Of a DNA stretch of 44,147 bases, positions 30,665 through 39,317 are shown piece after piece. The DNA is taken from positions 1 through 44,147 of the IMG/VR virus record IMGVR_UViG_3300027704_002498; one strand, 5' to 3'. The stretch comes from a virus. How positions within the stretch are numbered: position 1 is the first letter of the stretch; the number at the start of each line of letters is the position of its first letter. Position numbers and translations under genes: made by a program. The notes under the pieces were generated by a model. That model was given only the letters and a program-made list of their open reading frames with translations, made no database searches and was not told the origin of the DNA.

Positions 30665-32224
30665 TTAGTAGTTGCGTTCTATTTTGTAGTAGAAGCTGGC
30701 GGTGTTGCCTTGACTATTAGTTTTATAAAATAACTTTGTGTCACTTCCGGATCTATCTAAGCTAAAATCAACGCCGACATCTGATTCTTCAATAAGATTA
30801 TCTGAAATTGAACTATCTGCTGTTGTGTTGGTTATCCATATAGTCCCGGTTCGCATTCTAACACCTCTGCTAATAGCATATGATATTTTCATACTAGTTT
30901 CTGTTGCCCTACTAAATGCTATACCAGTTGTAATTGCTGAAGTTTGATTGTCTAAAAGGACAACTTTTTTACCAGCAAATTCTTTAGAATAGCCATAGCC
31001 GATATAGTTGTCTGCTAACGCTGTATAAACCTCTTTCCCGTTATGCTCGACTCTAGGGTATATCAAAGCATCCACATCTGACCTGTCAAACCAATCACCA
31101 AACGCTCCGTTACCATCGTGATTATAATCAATAACAGGCGCTATTGGATTTCCTGCTCCGGCTAAATTTGTAGCACAATCTTTATACGTATTAAACGCTG
31201 ACGTTATTGCCTGTCCGTTAAATATATAAAGGGCTCTTCCTGTGATGTTATCAAATTGACTATTTTGAATTCTTAATCCCTTGGCATACGTGCCACCAAC
31301 AACATTTTCACCTATACGAAATGCTTCATACAAATAAGCAAACGAACAAGCATCAAATACAACATTTGTGTGTGCTACATCTGATATAACACCAATGTCG
31401 TTAAATGTAAAATCACACCCACTGAATACAATATGTGTTGCTACATGAGTTGCTGTCTGGTCTATTTTAACACAAGCATATTTGTTGCCCACTGAAGTAG
31501 GGCCTGCTGATAGTCTTCCCTTAAATCCTACATCATTAAATCTTATTTCATTACATTGCTCTACGTAAGCAACATGGTCGCCGGTTGTATTGTGTAATGT
31601 CATTCCGGTAACAGTAATATACCTAGGTGTTATTGCAGATCCTGTTCCAATACTAGCAGATATATTTTGATCACTGTCTGCTGTTCTTAAAACTACTTTT
31701 CCGCCACCTGTTTGTTGTTTGAGGAATGTTTTTTCTTGCCCTGCCCCGATCATATGAGCATACGCCGGCACTTTAATTTCGTCTGTATTTAAAATGTATG
31801 TTCCTGGTGGGAAATACAAAGATCGCCTAGTAATAGTACTAGTTTCTTGTACACAATATAATTGATATAATGCTGTGTTAATTGCCGTCGTATCATCAGT
31901 GGCACCGTCACCTTTAGCACCAAAATCTAATACACTAGCAAAGTCGTCTAATTTAGTTTGTAAACTTCTTGCTGTTGTTGATCCTGCTGTGTAACCTGCT
32001 CTATCACCTTTATATGTATAACTGTTGGCACCAGCTAAAATGTTGCTATGCTCAGTTAGTACTTCGGTGTTTCCTATAGTAGGTGCTCCCTCTACGGCAG
32101 AACCATTTCCTATATAAAGTTTACGTTGGTTAATAACCCAGCCAAGCTCAGCTGATGTTAATTGAGGTAAGTCATCACTTAAACCTCGTCTGTGTTGAAT
32201 TCGTGATATTTGAACTACGGCCAT
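30665..32224 (-). CDS. Tail fibre/spike with pectate-lyase-like beta helix
   Basis: 519 residues. The N-terminal 60 residues (QISRIQHRRGLSDDLPQLTS and AELGWVINQRKLYIGNG) match the short repeat found at the start of many phage fibre proteins. FASVLDFGAKGDGATDDTTA begins a pectate_lyase_3 right-handed beta helix at about residue 95, with YFPPGTYIL and HMIGAGQEKTFL rungs, continuing to about 380. The last 130 residues are a distinct C-terminal domain. It probably binds or cleaves a host surface glycan. A late-type box CATAAATA precedes it by 25 bases. Confidence 0.82.
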   Translation of the reverse strand: MAVVQISRIQHRRGLSDDLPQLTSAELGWVINQRKLYIGNGSAVEGAPTIGNTEVLTEHSNILAGANSYTYKGDRAGYTAGSTTARSLQTKLDDFASVLDFGAKGDGATDDTTAINTALYQLYCVQETSTITRRSLYFPPGTYILNTDEIKVPAYAHMIGAGQEKTFLKQQTGGGKVVLRTADSDQNISASIGTGSAITPRYITVTGMTLHNTTGDHVAYVEQCNEIRFNDVGFKGRLSAGPTSVGNKYACVKIDQTATHVATHIVFSGCDFTFNDIGVISDVAHTNVVFDACSFAYLYEAFRIGENVVGGTYAKGLRIQNSQFDNITGRALYIFNGQAITSAFNTYKDCATNLAGAGNPIAPVIDYNHDGNGAFGDWFDRSDVDALIYPRVEHNGKEVYTALADNYIGYGYSKEFAGKKVVLLDNQTSAITTGIAFSRATETSMKISYAISRGVRMRTGTIWITNTTADSSISDNLIEESDVGVDFSLDRSGSDTKLFYKTNSQGNTASFYYKIERNY

Positions 32225-32248
32225 TTTAAATAACTCCTTATATAGAAG

Positions 32249-32256
32249 TATTTATG
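32249..32256 (-). promoter_or_regulatory. Late-type promoter box CATAAATA before the tail fibre
   Basis: Minus-strand GGCATAAATACTT, overlapping the stop codon of the upstream nuclease gene; one mismatch from TATAAATA. An SD-like AAGGAG lies between it and the fibre ATG. Confidence 0.5.
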
Positions 32257-32935
32257 CCATAAGTTGATAGTATGATTGAACTCTATTTAACCAGTGCTCT
32301 GTAAAAAGTTCAAACTCGTCGTCTTTAATTGTCCATGTTTGGTATAATAAGTCTTTACTACACATTAAAATAACGCCCTGTTTAATGTTTGTACCGTATA
32401 CTTCATTATGGGCAAGGGCATAAGCTACTAACTGTGTTTTATAATCGTCGATCCATTCTTCTTTTTTAGGTTTATTTGTTTGTTTAAAATCAATAATACT
32501 AGGCTTGCCATTGTATATTCCAACAGCGTCTGTTGTGCCAGCATATAATTCTGGGAAATATAGCGGGATTTCTGTCCCCCATATTTCAGTAAAGTTACAC
32601 ATGCCTTGCTCTACAATAACTTCAGCCATTTTATTTGCTTGTTGACTAAATGGATTAGAGCCTGGTGTTTTTAATTTATCATCAATACAATAATCTTCTA
32701 AGTACTTGTGCATTCTTGTTCCACGGCCTGATGCTTCGGTAACAATTTCTTGGGCCGCTTTAGCGCCTACTCGTTTCTTCCAATTAGCAAGAGCCATTCG
32801 TTTTTCTTCAGACTTAGTTTTATCTAAGATTGTTGTAACACTAGGAACTGCGGTACCTTCTGGTGTTGTGTAAAGGCGTTTGCCCTCAACACTTTTTCGT
32901 TTTAATTGGGTATAATTAAATTTCTCTGTTATCAT
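32252..32935 (-). CDS. RecB/MGME1-like PD-(D/E)xK exonuclease
   Basis: 227 residues. The core reads AGTTDAVGIYNGKPSIIDFK, giving D...D-x-K of the PD-(D/E)xK fold, and DDYKTQLVAYALAHNEVYG gives the Q-x3-Y helix typical of RecB-family nucleases. The N-terminal part has SVTTILDKTK and RGTRMHKYLEDY, also seen in mitochondrial MGME1-like exonucleases. It probably trims single-stranded DNA ends in replication or recombination. ATG at 32935 is chosen because AGAGG lies six bases upstream; a TTG at 32950 is inferior. A sigma70 promoter lies directly upstream. Confidence 0.85.
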   Translation of the reverse strand: MITEKFNYTQLKRKSVEGKRLYTTPEGTAVPSVTTILDKTKSEEKRMALANWKKRVGAKAAQEIVTEASGRGTRMHKYLEDYCIDDKLKTPGSNPFSQQANKMAEVIVEQGMCNFTEIWGTEIPLYFPELYAGTTDAVGIYNGKPSIIDFKQTNKPKKEEWIDDYKTQLVAYALAHNEVYGTNIKQGVILMCSKDLLYQTWTIKDDEFELFTEHWLNRVQSYYQLMA

Positions 32936-32960
32936 AATGACCTCTCTCAACTATGTTACT

Positions 32961-32989
32961 ATTATAACAGGTCTATAATAGGAAGTCAA
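32961..32989 (-). promoter_or_regulatory. Sigma70 promoter for the RecB-like nuclease
   Basis: Minus-strand TTGACT (32989-32984), 17-base spacer, TATAAT (32966-32961); one mismatch from consensus. It starts just after the terminator of the preceding unit. Confidence 0.8.
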
Positions 32990-33001
32990 GTCTAAGTAAA
33001 G

Positions 33002-33028
33002 AAAAAACCCGAAGTTTCCTCCGGGTTT
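33002..33028 (-). terminator. Rho-independent terminator after the 75-residue gene
   Basis: Minus-strand stem AAACCCGGAG / CTTCGGGTTT (10 base pairs, one G-U) closed by a GAAA tetraloop and followed by six T. A textbook terminator. Confidence 0.9.
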
Positions 33029-33037
33029 ATAAGACTT

Positions 33038-33265
33038 CTACTTACTATCAACGAAAGAATATAACTTCTCTGCTTCTTGTAGTATCTCGTCTGATGAAGG
33101 GTAGTGTGGGCTGTCATTAGTAGATAGTATAGCACCAGTTTCTGGATGCCTATCAGTTGAGTCTTGCCATTTTTGATGTTGATTATGAAACTTGTCCATA
33201 ACAAAGCCTTGGGCCATGCCTAATATTTCTGTACGAATTTCGTACGCATTTTTACTTGTAGTCAT
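33038..33265 (-). CDS. Small conserved-looking phage protein, unknown
   Basis: 75 residues. Helical N-terminus (YEIRTEILGMAQGFVMDKFHNQ) and C-terminus (SSDEILQEAEKLYSFVDS) around a His/Pro/Asp-rich centre. CAGGAG gives a strong SD. It ends at a strong terminator. No recognised function; similar short proteins occur in marine T4-like phages, from memory. Confidence 0.65.
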   Translation of the reverse strand: MTTSKNAYEIRTEILGMAQGFVMDKFHNQHQKWQDSTDRHPETGAILSTNDSPHYPSSDEILQEAEKLYSFVDSK

Positions 33266-33351
33266 TTGTTTCTCCTGTGTGTTTGTGTGTTGTAACGTTA
33301 GTGTTACATAAATTAGTTATAAAAACTATATAGGAGGGAGGTAAGTCTTGG

Positions 33352-33684
33352 TTATCTTCTTTTGTTAAGAGCTCGTTTAGCCATGTCATTTACTTTTTTA
33401 TCAGCGTCTATTTCTGGCTGTTCGGTGTCTAACGTGTCTGTATCTATTTCGTCTGGGGATTTTAATATAATGCTGTCTTGATTTAAGTCAGCGATAAGAT
33501 TTTGTAAGTTAGGATTTTCGTCGTATGCTTTTTTAAGTGCTATGTAATTTAAAGGTATTCCCATATTATGGCCCATTGCAATGAAGGCCTTCATGGGGAT
33601 TTCTTTGTCATCACCTTGAATTTTATTGGCTAAGAATGCCATTAACGAGGATAATTTAGTAGGAGCAAACTCGTCGAGTCGCAT
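33352..33684 (-). CDS. Unknown phage protein, likely structural cluster
   Basis: 110 residues, helical and acidic in the second half (PDEIDTDTLDTEQPEIDAD) with a basic C-terminus. No domain recognised. It starts two bases before the stop of the 358-residue gene is cleared and is cotranscribed with it behind the TATAAATA box at 34791. It is followed by 86 bases without a gene, containing a short TGTAAC/GTTACA hairpin. Confidence 0.6.
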   Translation of the reverse strand: MRLDEFAPTKLSSLMAFLANKIQGDDKEIPMKAFIAMGHNMGIPLNYIALKKAYDENPNLQNLIADLNQDSIILKSPDEIDTDTLDTEQPEIDADKKVNDMAKRALNKRR

Positions 33685-33685
33685 T

Positions 33686-34762
33686 TTAGCGTTCCTCTCG
33701 GTCTAGTCCTGGTTCACCTTCTGTTCCACCTTCTTCGGAATCTAAGTCCATAGCAGGCATTTCAGCATCAACGGCGTCTATATCTATCTCACCAGCTGGT
33801 TCCATAGTATCAGCACCTAAGTCGTCTTCTGGTTCAGCACCTAAATCAATGCCTGTTTCTTCGCCAGTTAACATTCTAGTAGCACTATCCATGCCAGCTC
33901 TTGCTGATTCAACAGCACTTAAACAAGTTTCTACTGTACCTTTAGCGGCATTTGAAAAAGCGTCTGCTCTGTCTTGGCCCATTTCATCTCTAATAGCATC
34001 TACTAACGGAGGAAGATTTTCGTTTTGTAATTCGCCTAATTGTTCTTGCATTTTTTGAAGTTGGTCAACCATATCCTTAGCGGCTAATACTAATTCTGCG
34101 GATTCCATTTCTCCTTCTTTAAGAACACTTTCTTTAACTTTCAACATACGTCGGCTTCTTTTATCAAGTTGCTTCATAATATGTACGTTTGAAAGACTTG
34201 CTGACATTACATTTTCTAACAAGTCTAATAATGGAAATAATCCTTCCATAAAGTTTGCTGGTACACTTTTACCTGATCTTGCCATTTCCATTGCTCTTAA
34301 TGCCTTGGCATAATTGCTAGATCCAACTAGCATTCTTAAAGCCTGTTTAGCAGTTGCGTTATCTCCAAATGCTTCTTTTACAGACTCTTTAGCTTTACCT
34401 TTATATTCATATCTAGGATCGCCTGCTTTAAAACGTTTCCACGCCGGCGTGTTAGCATTTTTATCAGCATCAGTTACTTGCATTTTACGTCCTGGAATAT
34501 CGTGCTCTGAGACTATTTTTTGTTCTGTGATCCATTTTTCCAATGTTTCCATAGTCATTATAGCATTTAGATACTTTTGTGATGTTTTAACGTCACTGCC
34601 ATGTAATTTGATTTGTTTAATATCATTTCTAGTTGATTCTAGTATATCCATTGCTAACGCTGGTGTTAGCTTAGTAAAATCAATTTCGTGATTAAATGTT
34701 TTTTTAAGTTGTTTGTTCACTGCCGAACTAGTGACTCTTTTTTCTATTTCCATTAAATTCAT
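33686..34762 (-). CDS. Helical virion-associated protein with acidic tail, unknown
   Basis: 358 residues, mostly alpha-helical, with a coiled-coil stretch near 215-245 and an acidic, Pro/Gly-rich C-terminal 60 residues. There is no enzyme motif. The late promoter TATAAATA lies 29 bases upstream, and it sits in the structural cluster, so a virion or head-assembly role is likely. I do not recognise a T4 equivalent. Confidence 0.6.
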   Translation of the reverse strand: MNLMEIEKRVTSSAVNKQLKKTFNHEIDFTKLTPALAMDILESTRNDIKQIKLHGSDVKTSQKYLNAIMTMETLEKWITEQKIVSEHDIPGRKMQVTDADKNANTPAWKRFKAGDPRYEYKGKAKESVKEAFGDNATAKQALRMLVGSSNYAKALRAMEMARSGKSVPANFMEGLFPLLDLLENVMSASLSNVHIMKQLDKRSRRMLKVKESVLKEGEMESAELVLAAKDMVDQLQKMQEQLGELQNENLPPLVDAIRDEMGQDRADAFSNAAKGTVETCLSAVESARAGMDSATRMLTGEETGIDLGAEPEDDLGADTMEPAGEIDIDAVDAEMPAMDLDSEEGGTEGEPGLDREER

Positions 34763-34790
34763 AATTTTAGCCCTTTAAATTCATATATAG

Positions 34791-34798
34791 TATTTATA
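34791..34798 (-). promoter_or_regulatory. T4-like late promoter TATAAATA
   Basis: Exact octamer on the minus strand, 29 bases upstream of the 358-residue gene and overlapping the stop of the gene before it. Confidence 0.7.
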
Positions 34799-35186
34799 TA
34801 ATGTTCATCGCTTTTGATAATTCTTTTAATTCGTTTATTGCATTATCCCACCCAGACATACTTTTGTCGAGTTTAGTTTGATACAGCAATATAGCATCGC
34901 TATCGTGTCTTTTATGTGCTTCCTTTAAATGATACCTATGAAACACAGCATCATTCTTATGTTTTCCTAAATTATTATCGATTCTTCTAATAGTTTCTGC
35001 CGAATGACCGGTTTCATATGCCACTGCATACGACACAGCACCTAATCTTGATGAAAACTCTATTTTTTCATCTTCCCTTATATATCGCCAATAGCCACCT
35101 TTAATCTGAACGACTATAGATTCGTTTACGCGAGTAAACGTATCTTGCTTAACTATTATAGGAAATCTATTTTCGCTTTTTGCCAT
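34794..35186 (-). CDS. Unknown phage protein
   Basis: 130 residues. N-terminal beta part (FPIIVKQDTFTRVNESIVVQ, GGYWRYIREDEKIEFSSRL) and helical C-terminal part with many His and Lys. The start at 35186 (MAKSEN) is uncertain: it lacks a clear SD and overlaps the gene upstream by 20 bases; a GTG at 35198 is the alternative. No function assigned. Confidence 0.5.
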   Translation of the reverse strand: MAKSENRFPIIVKQDTFTRVNESIVVQIKGGYWRYIREDEKIEFSSRLGAVSYAVAYETGHSAETIRRIDNNLGKHKNDAVFHRYHLKEAHKRHDSDAILLYQTKLDKSMSGWDNAINELKELSKAMNII

Positions 35187-35379
35187 ATAACACATCACCG
35201 CCCATACTCTTACGCCAGATTATGCTTTTACTTACCAAACGGTTAATGTCAAGTAAGTATTCTTGTTTTAATTCTGATCGCAATAGTTCGCCTTCTTCTG
35301 AATTCTCTATGAGTGTTAGTATGTGTTGTTCTTGTTTATTAACCCAAATTTTTACAGTAGGGCTTAATTTATAAAACAT
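35167..35379 (-). CDS. Small basic phage protein, unknown
   Basis: 70 residues; helical centre (NKQEQHILTLIENSEEGELL) followed by a basic C-terminus ending YGKKRK. It starts exactly where the kinase-domain protein ends. Nothing recognised. Confidence 0.5.
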   Translation of the reverse strand: MFYKLSPTVKIWVNKQEQHILTLIENSEEGELLRSELKQEYLLDINRLVSKSIIWRKSMGGDVLYGKKRK

Positions 35380-36905
35380 TATCTTTTATTTGCTGATAAC
35401 CATTTTTGGGCAAGTTGGTTACGGGGTGGTGCTGTTAGGAATGTTCTTAAACTTCCTTCAACTTTTGTGAATGCTTGTTGTCTATCTGGATCTTCTAATC
35501 CGCCTGAATTATCTATTACAATAAATCTATCTGCTCCAAATAATTGTTGAAACTTCATTATATTTTCTTGTACTGCTCGCCACATTTGTTCTACTTTTAA
35601 TATTGGTAATTTTCTTTTACGCTCTTGGTTTCGTTGTTGTGCTACTCCCAAATCAGTATTAACATATAGCATTAGTGTGCCGTAGCCTAAATCAATCATT
35701 TCTTGTCTTATTTTTGCTGTTTTTTCTACGTCTCGGCCAGTGCCATCAATTACTACACCTATTTTACCATCTAGCCACCAACCTTTTTGTATCGATATTA
35801 GTTTTTTACCATGGTCTCTAGTTGCTTGTCCGTCTGGACTATAAATTTGTTCTGGGTCACCTACATCCATGCCTTTCTTTGACATTAAGTATTCAAACAT
35901 TTTGTCTGAGTCAATTACTTTTAATCCAAATTGTTTTAATACTTCTTGTGCTACAAATGATTTGCCAGAGCCGGGGCCGCCTGCCATAAAAATGGCTTTA
36001 AATATGTGTTTATCGTGTGGGCCTTCTTCGAGATCTAAACCAGTATCAACTAGTCTTTTTTTTTGGACTGATTCGGCGTGCTGACTTCTAATATTGCTTG
36101 GCTTTAATCCAAGTTCTCTAGTTCTAATGTCGTCAACAGCATTTTGAATTCTGTATGCTATCTGTCCATATTTATTTTTAGGAAGGTCTGTGAATAACAT
36201 TTCTACATACTCATCAATAGTATCTAAGTAGCCTGCAATGTTACCTTCGTTGTCTACTTCAACTTTAGACTCTTTATAGAATTTATTTGGAAATGCTAAC
36301 TTTAAATTCTCAAGTTCATCTATAACAAATTCAAGTGTTGTTTTAAAGTGTGACGGTGCAAGAGCTTGGTGCGGTGCTACTGGAGATCTAGTTGCTCCAT
36401 CAATTATCGACTTTAGTCTTTTAATTAGTAAACCTAACGTTTCATTGTGATATCTATCTGCTTGTCCTTGGTCTTCTTCTACTGATTCTGGCCATTCATT
36501 AGGACTTCTGTGGTCAGAAAGAAAGCCTTTTAATTCTTCTTCTGAAACATCTTGTAACAATTCTTCTATTGCGGTATAGTCGCCTTTGTGGGCATCTGCT
36601 TCCATTTGCTGGGCAACTGCTTTAAGTAGGCCTATGTCTCGTTCTTTTAGATCTTTCTCTTCTATAGAAACACCTCCGCCTACTTTAACGCCGCCTGGTT
36701 TTTTAAGTTTATTTTTATTATCACGATTTAATTTTATTGAAGTTTTGCCGTTGTCTTGACTAACATCAATGTTAGGATCTTTATCTAAGTCTAACTCCAT
36801 GCTCTGTCCAGGTCCTGTTTGTACTGATATTTGTTTACCGTCTCCGGAAACTTTAGTAACCCTAGCAATTGTTGGCATTGCTTCTAATAATTTAAAATAG
36901 CTCAT
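35379..36905 (-). CDS. Two-part protein with C-terminal P-loop kinase domain (zeta-toxin/PNK-like)
   Basis: 508 residues. The first 280 have no known motif: acidic, helical, with a beta N-terminus (ARVTKVSGDGKQISVQTGPG). The C-terminal 200 form a P-loop kinase: Walker A GGPGSGKS (309-316), VIDSDKMFEYL after strand 2 (Asp331 and Asp334), VVIDGTGRD as the second Asp motif, and RNQERKRKLPIL as an Arg-rich lid. This layout is shared by zeta-toxin-like and polynucleotide-kinase-like enzymes. The substrate is unknown. It overlaps the small basic gene upstream and lies inside the virion gene cluster, where a kinase is unexpected. It could be injected with DNA. Confidence 0.65.
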   Translation of the reverse strand: MSYFKLLEAMPTIARVTKVSGDGKQISVQTGPGQSMELDLDKDPNIDVSQDNGKTSIKLNRDNKNKLKKPGGVKVGGGVSIEEKDLKERDIGLLKAVAQQMEADAHKGDYTAIEELLQDVSEEELKGFLSDHRSPNEWPESVEEDQGQADRYHNETLGLLIKRLKSIIDGATRSPVAPHQALAPSHFKTTLEFVIDELENLKLAFPNKFYKESKVEVDNEGNIAGYLDTIDEYVEMLFTDLPKNKYGQIAYRIQNAVDDIRTRELGLKPSNIRSQHAESVQKKRLVDTGLDLEEGPHDKHIFKAIFMAGGPGSGKSFVAQEVLKQFGLKVIDSDKMFEYLMSKKGMDVGDPEQIYSPDGQATRDHGKKLISIQKGWWLDGKIGVVIDGTGRDVEKTAKIRQEMIDLGYGTLMLYVNTDLGVAQQRNQERKRKLPILKVEQMWRAVQENIMKFQQLFGADRFIVIDNSGGLEDPDRQQAFTKVEGSLRTFLTAPPRNQLAQKWLSANKR

Positions 36906-37189
36906 TTTCTTCTTCCACTCATTGCTTTATTCATTGACTGTACCCTACGACTTGCTGGATTAATCCGTTTAGTTCTTTTTGATTTCATAGCATTTCTTCT
37001 TTTAAACTTTGCTTTAGTAATCATTAATTGAATTCGTTTTTTAACATTGGGGGCTTTATAACAAGCACCGGGCGTTGAAACAATCTTACCCTTGAGTCTT
37101 CCTGTTGAACAACGATATTTACGGACTACCTTTTTACCGGATCTAGCCCATGCCATCGTCGTTTCTAATGTAATTTCTTCTACTAGCAT
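36902..37189 (-). CDS. Very basic small phage protein, unknown
   Basis: 95 residues, with about a third Lys and Arg in the second half and a short Cys pair (RKYRCSTGRLKG ... PGACYKAP). From memory, similar proteins with RKYRC-x-G-x-R-K-G are common in marine T4-like phages. Likely binds DNA or RNA, perhaps packaged with the genome. An inner ATG (37156, MAWARSG) is an alternative start; neither has a good SD. Confidence 0.6.
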   Translation of the reverse strand: MLVEEITLETTMAWARSGKKVVRKYRCSTGRLKGKIVSTPGACYKAPNVKKRIQLMITKAKFKRRNAMKSKRTKRINPASRRVQSMNKAMSGRRK

Positions 37190-37210
37190 ACTTGTATTTA
37201 GTACGCTATA

Positions 37211-37474
37211 TTAATTAAGAATAATTAGTTGATATGTTAGAAATGCAACAGCGGACAATAATGCCCCTATTACTCCAACGCCAACTGTTGTTATCTGCTT
37301 ATTACGAGACGACTTGTCTTTATACATTGCATCACGTAATTCAACCAAGACCTCATCGACCTTAGTCATACGCTCGTCAATCGAGTCTAATTTTTCTTCC
37401 ATTCTCTTATACCTTTCTGCACATAAATCTACGTGTGCTTCGAGGCTTTCTTTTTCAACGTCTATAACCGCCAT
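37211..37474 (-). CDS. Holin-like/XhlA-like membrane protein
   Basis: 87 residues. Residues 10-55 form an amphipathic coiled coil (AERYKRMEEKLDSIDERMTK), and one hydrophobic segment ends the protein (TTVGVGVIGALLSAVAFLTY). Coiled coil plus C-terminal membrane helix is the layout of XhlA-type lysis accessory proteins and some holins. Its neighbours are virion genes; the SleB-type hydrolase is 16 kb away. The call is by layout only. It could equally be a membrane-attached virion component. Confidence 0.45.
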   Translation of the reverse strand: MAVIDVEKESLEAHVDLCAERYKRMEEKLDSIDERMTKVDEVLVELRDAMYKDKSSRNKQITTVGVGVIGALLSAVAFLTYQLIILN

Positions 37475-37532
37475 TGTGTCTTATCACCTATATATATTGT
37501 TAATTAGTGAATTGCTACTAGTACAATGAATT

Positions 37533-37568
37533 GTGTTTTGCCTATAAAGTGTGCCTAAGTGTTGCCTA
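37533..37568. repeat. Three short direct repeats, GTGT-n-GCCTA
   Basis: GTGTTTTGCCTA (37533-37544), GTGTGCCTA (37549-37557) and GTGTTGCCTA (37559-37568), in the 118-base gap upstream of the holin-like gene. A GATAAATA box (37586-37593) lies just before them. They may be protein-binding sites in a leader. Confidence 0.45.
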
Positions 37569-37592
37569 TTAGTGTCAACCAAATATATTTAT

Positions 37593-38120
37593 CTATTCTA
37601 TGTCAATTGGATAACATAGTGTATTTACTTTAATGCCGGTTGTGACCATTGTGTTAGTTATTAAATTTGTTGTTTCGTTTAGACCTGTTATAATAGGTAT
37701 AACGTCTAATTGCTGTATTAGTAAATTAACAGGATCATCATAGTTTAAATAAACATCAGTAGTTTCAAAGCCAAACTCAAATGTCCACACTTTTTTCTTA
37801 CCGGTATATCCAAATCCTAGGCTAGCTAAATTTACAGTTTCTATAATCGGTGCTTCTAACATAATAGGTTGTGCCCTAATAGAAATACATTGTATAACTG
37901 TTTCCCAATTACGTTGCTCGTTTCTACTAACGTTCCATGTTTCTTTATTATTAATAATATTACTTAGGTCATCTACAAATGGCAGGGGAACATCATTTCT
38001 AAATTCAGATATCATACCAGTGGGAGATATATCTATTAATGTTTTTATTTTGTATCTGCTTCTTATTGTGCCAAAGCTATACCCTGCTGTAACTGAACCG
38101 TGTGTTGCCGTAGATGTCAT
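37593..38120 (-). CDS. Unknown phage protein, beta-rich, probable virion component
   Basis: 175 residues, strand-rich (KKVWTFEFGFETTDVYL, DVIPIITGLNETTNLI), with no signal peptide or catalytic motif. Its start overlaps the radical SAM stop by 4 bases. Position in the structural cluster suggests a virion role. Confidence 0.55.
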   Translation of the reverse strand: MTSTATHGSVTAGYSFGTIRSRYKIKTLIDISPTGMISEFRNDVPLPFVDDLSNIINNKETWNVSRNEQRNWETVIQCISIRAQPIMLEAPIIETVNLASLGFGYTGKKKVWTFEFGFETTDVYLNYDDPVNLLIQQLDVIPIITGLNETTNLITNTMVTTGIKVNTLCYPIDIE

Positions 38121-39214
38121 AATGTATACCTTTGTGAATTAAACGTACCTTCTTGACTACTAAACTCATACTCGTTACCGCAAGTTCTGCCGCAAGTAAA
38201 TAATTTTGAATTTTCACTATCCATTGTATTACCCCAACTATTGTTTAAATCTTTATTATAAAATTCGTGTTCTAATACGTCTTTTAATGTGTGTTCTCTT
38301 AATGAATTAAAATCTTTTTCATATCGATTTTGTAATGCTTTCAATTGTACTTTTTGAATATTATCTTCATTCTCAAAGTAAGTAGGCGCACCTACCCAAC
38401 AACAAGGCCATAGTTTCATTTGGAAATCTATGTAAACCGTTTTGTCTACTTTGTATTTACAAGTAATAGGTGTCTGGTCAACGTAAGAATTGAAACTACC
38501 AAACTTATCTATAATTTGCTCGTACTTGTTTTTATTTGTATTTTCTTTACTAGAAATAGTATGTGTTGATTTCTTATTGCTTACTTCTAATTCCATTACA
38601 TTATTAAAATCGCTTACGTTTATAAATCTGCTAGTATTTTTAAAATTAATACTTTTAAATTTTAGTTTAGTAGCAAGATCCTTTGCCTCTGCTACCTGAT
38701 GTATATTATGATCAAATATTAAGAAGTCCCAATGGGCATTGCCACCGGCGTTAATAAATGCTGTAATGTTTTCTTTTAATTTTTTCCAGTTACTATTAAT
38801 ACGATATAAATGATTTGTATCTTCAAGTCCGTCTATGCTAAAATCAACACGGTCTGTATCCCTATCTAAAATTTTAGCAACTTCTGTCCACCACTCTGGA
38901 TCTCTAGCACTACCGTTAGTAACTATAGTAAGTCCACCTACTCCCGAATATCTTATAAATTTTAAACATTCTAAAAAATTATTACTAGCAATACTATCTC
39001 CGTAATTGCCACACCAAAATATACGTTTTATTTGTTTAGCAAATTCGGGTGTTAAAATTCTTTTGTAATCATCAAGTGACAATTCATCTAACGGAAGTAT
39101 TGAATTTTTCTTTCCGTCATCACCGACCCTGGCACATTGAGGACAAAGTAAATTACATTTACTAGTGTGTTCAATATGTAAACAGGAGATTTCGTCAAGA
39201 TTTAGATAATTCAT
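38117..39214 (-). CDS. Radical SAM enzyme with C-terminal Cys-rich (SPASM-like) region
   Basis: 365 residues. The 4Fe-4S motif is Cys20, Cys24, Cys27 in EHTSKCNLLCPQCARV. The SAM-binding strands follow (IKRIFWCGNYGDS, GGLTIVTNGSARD, DRVDFSIDGLED). At the C-terminus CKYKVDKT, WPCCWVGAP and TCGRTCGNEY place at least six Cys for auxiliary clusters, as in SPASM/twitch enzymes that modify peptides or small molecules. The substrate is unknown; its neighbours are structural, and no RiPP-type precursor with Cys-rich core is obvious. A terminator precedes the gene, so it is a separate unit. Confidence 0.8.
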   Translation of the reverse strand: MNYLNLDEISCLHIEHTSKCNLLCPQCARVGDDGKKNSILPLDELSLDDYKRILTPEFAKQIKRIFWCGNYGDSIASNNFLECLKFIRYSGVGGLTIVTNGSARDPEWWTEVAKILDRDTDRVDFSIDGLEDTNHLYRINSNWKKLKENITAFINAGGNAHWDFLIFDHNIHQVAEAKDLATKLKFKSINFKNTSRFINVSDFNNVMELEVSNKKSTHTISSKENTNKNKYEQIIDKFGSFNSYVDQTPITCKYKVDKTVYIDFQMKLWPCCWVGAPTYFENEDNIQKVQLKALQNRYEKDFNSLREHTLKDVLEHEFYNKDLNNSWGNTMDSENSKLFTCGRTCGNEYEFSSQEGTFNSQRYTL

Positions 39215-39250
39215 TATATATGTACTTATCTAGTGCTGACATAGAGGTCA

Positions 39251-39279
39251 AAAAAATAGACACCGCAAAGTGCCTATTT
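39251..39279 (-). terminator. Rho-independent terminator after the 116-residue gene
   Basis: Minus-strand AAATAGGCAC / GTGTCTATTT (10 pairs, one G-U), loop TTTGCG, followed by four more T beyond the stem. It lies between the small structural gene and the radical SAM gene. Confidence 0.75.
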
Positions 39280-39317
39280 AAAATCCTAAGGTAAGAATTT
39301 TTAAGTCTTAATAGTTA

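Noticed and set aside
32992-33204. Minus-strand open frame overlapping the 75-residue gene
   Set aside because: It runs through a strong terminator and lies in another frame of a gene with a strong SD site.
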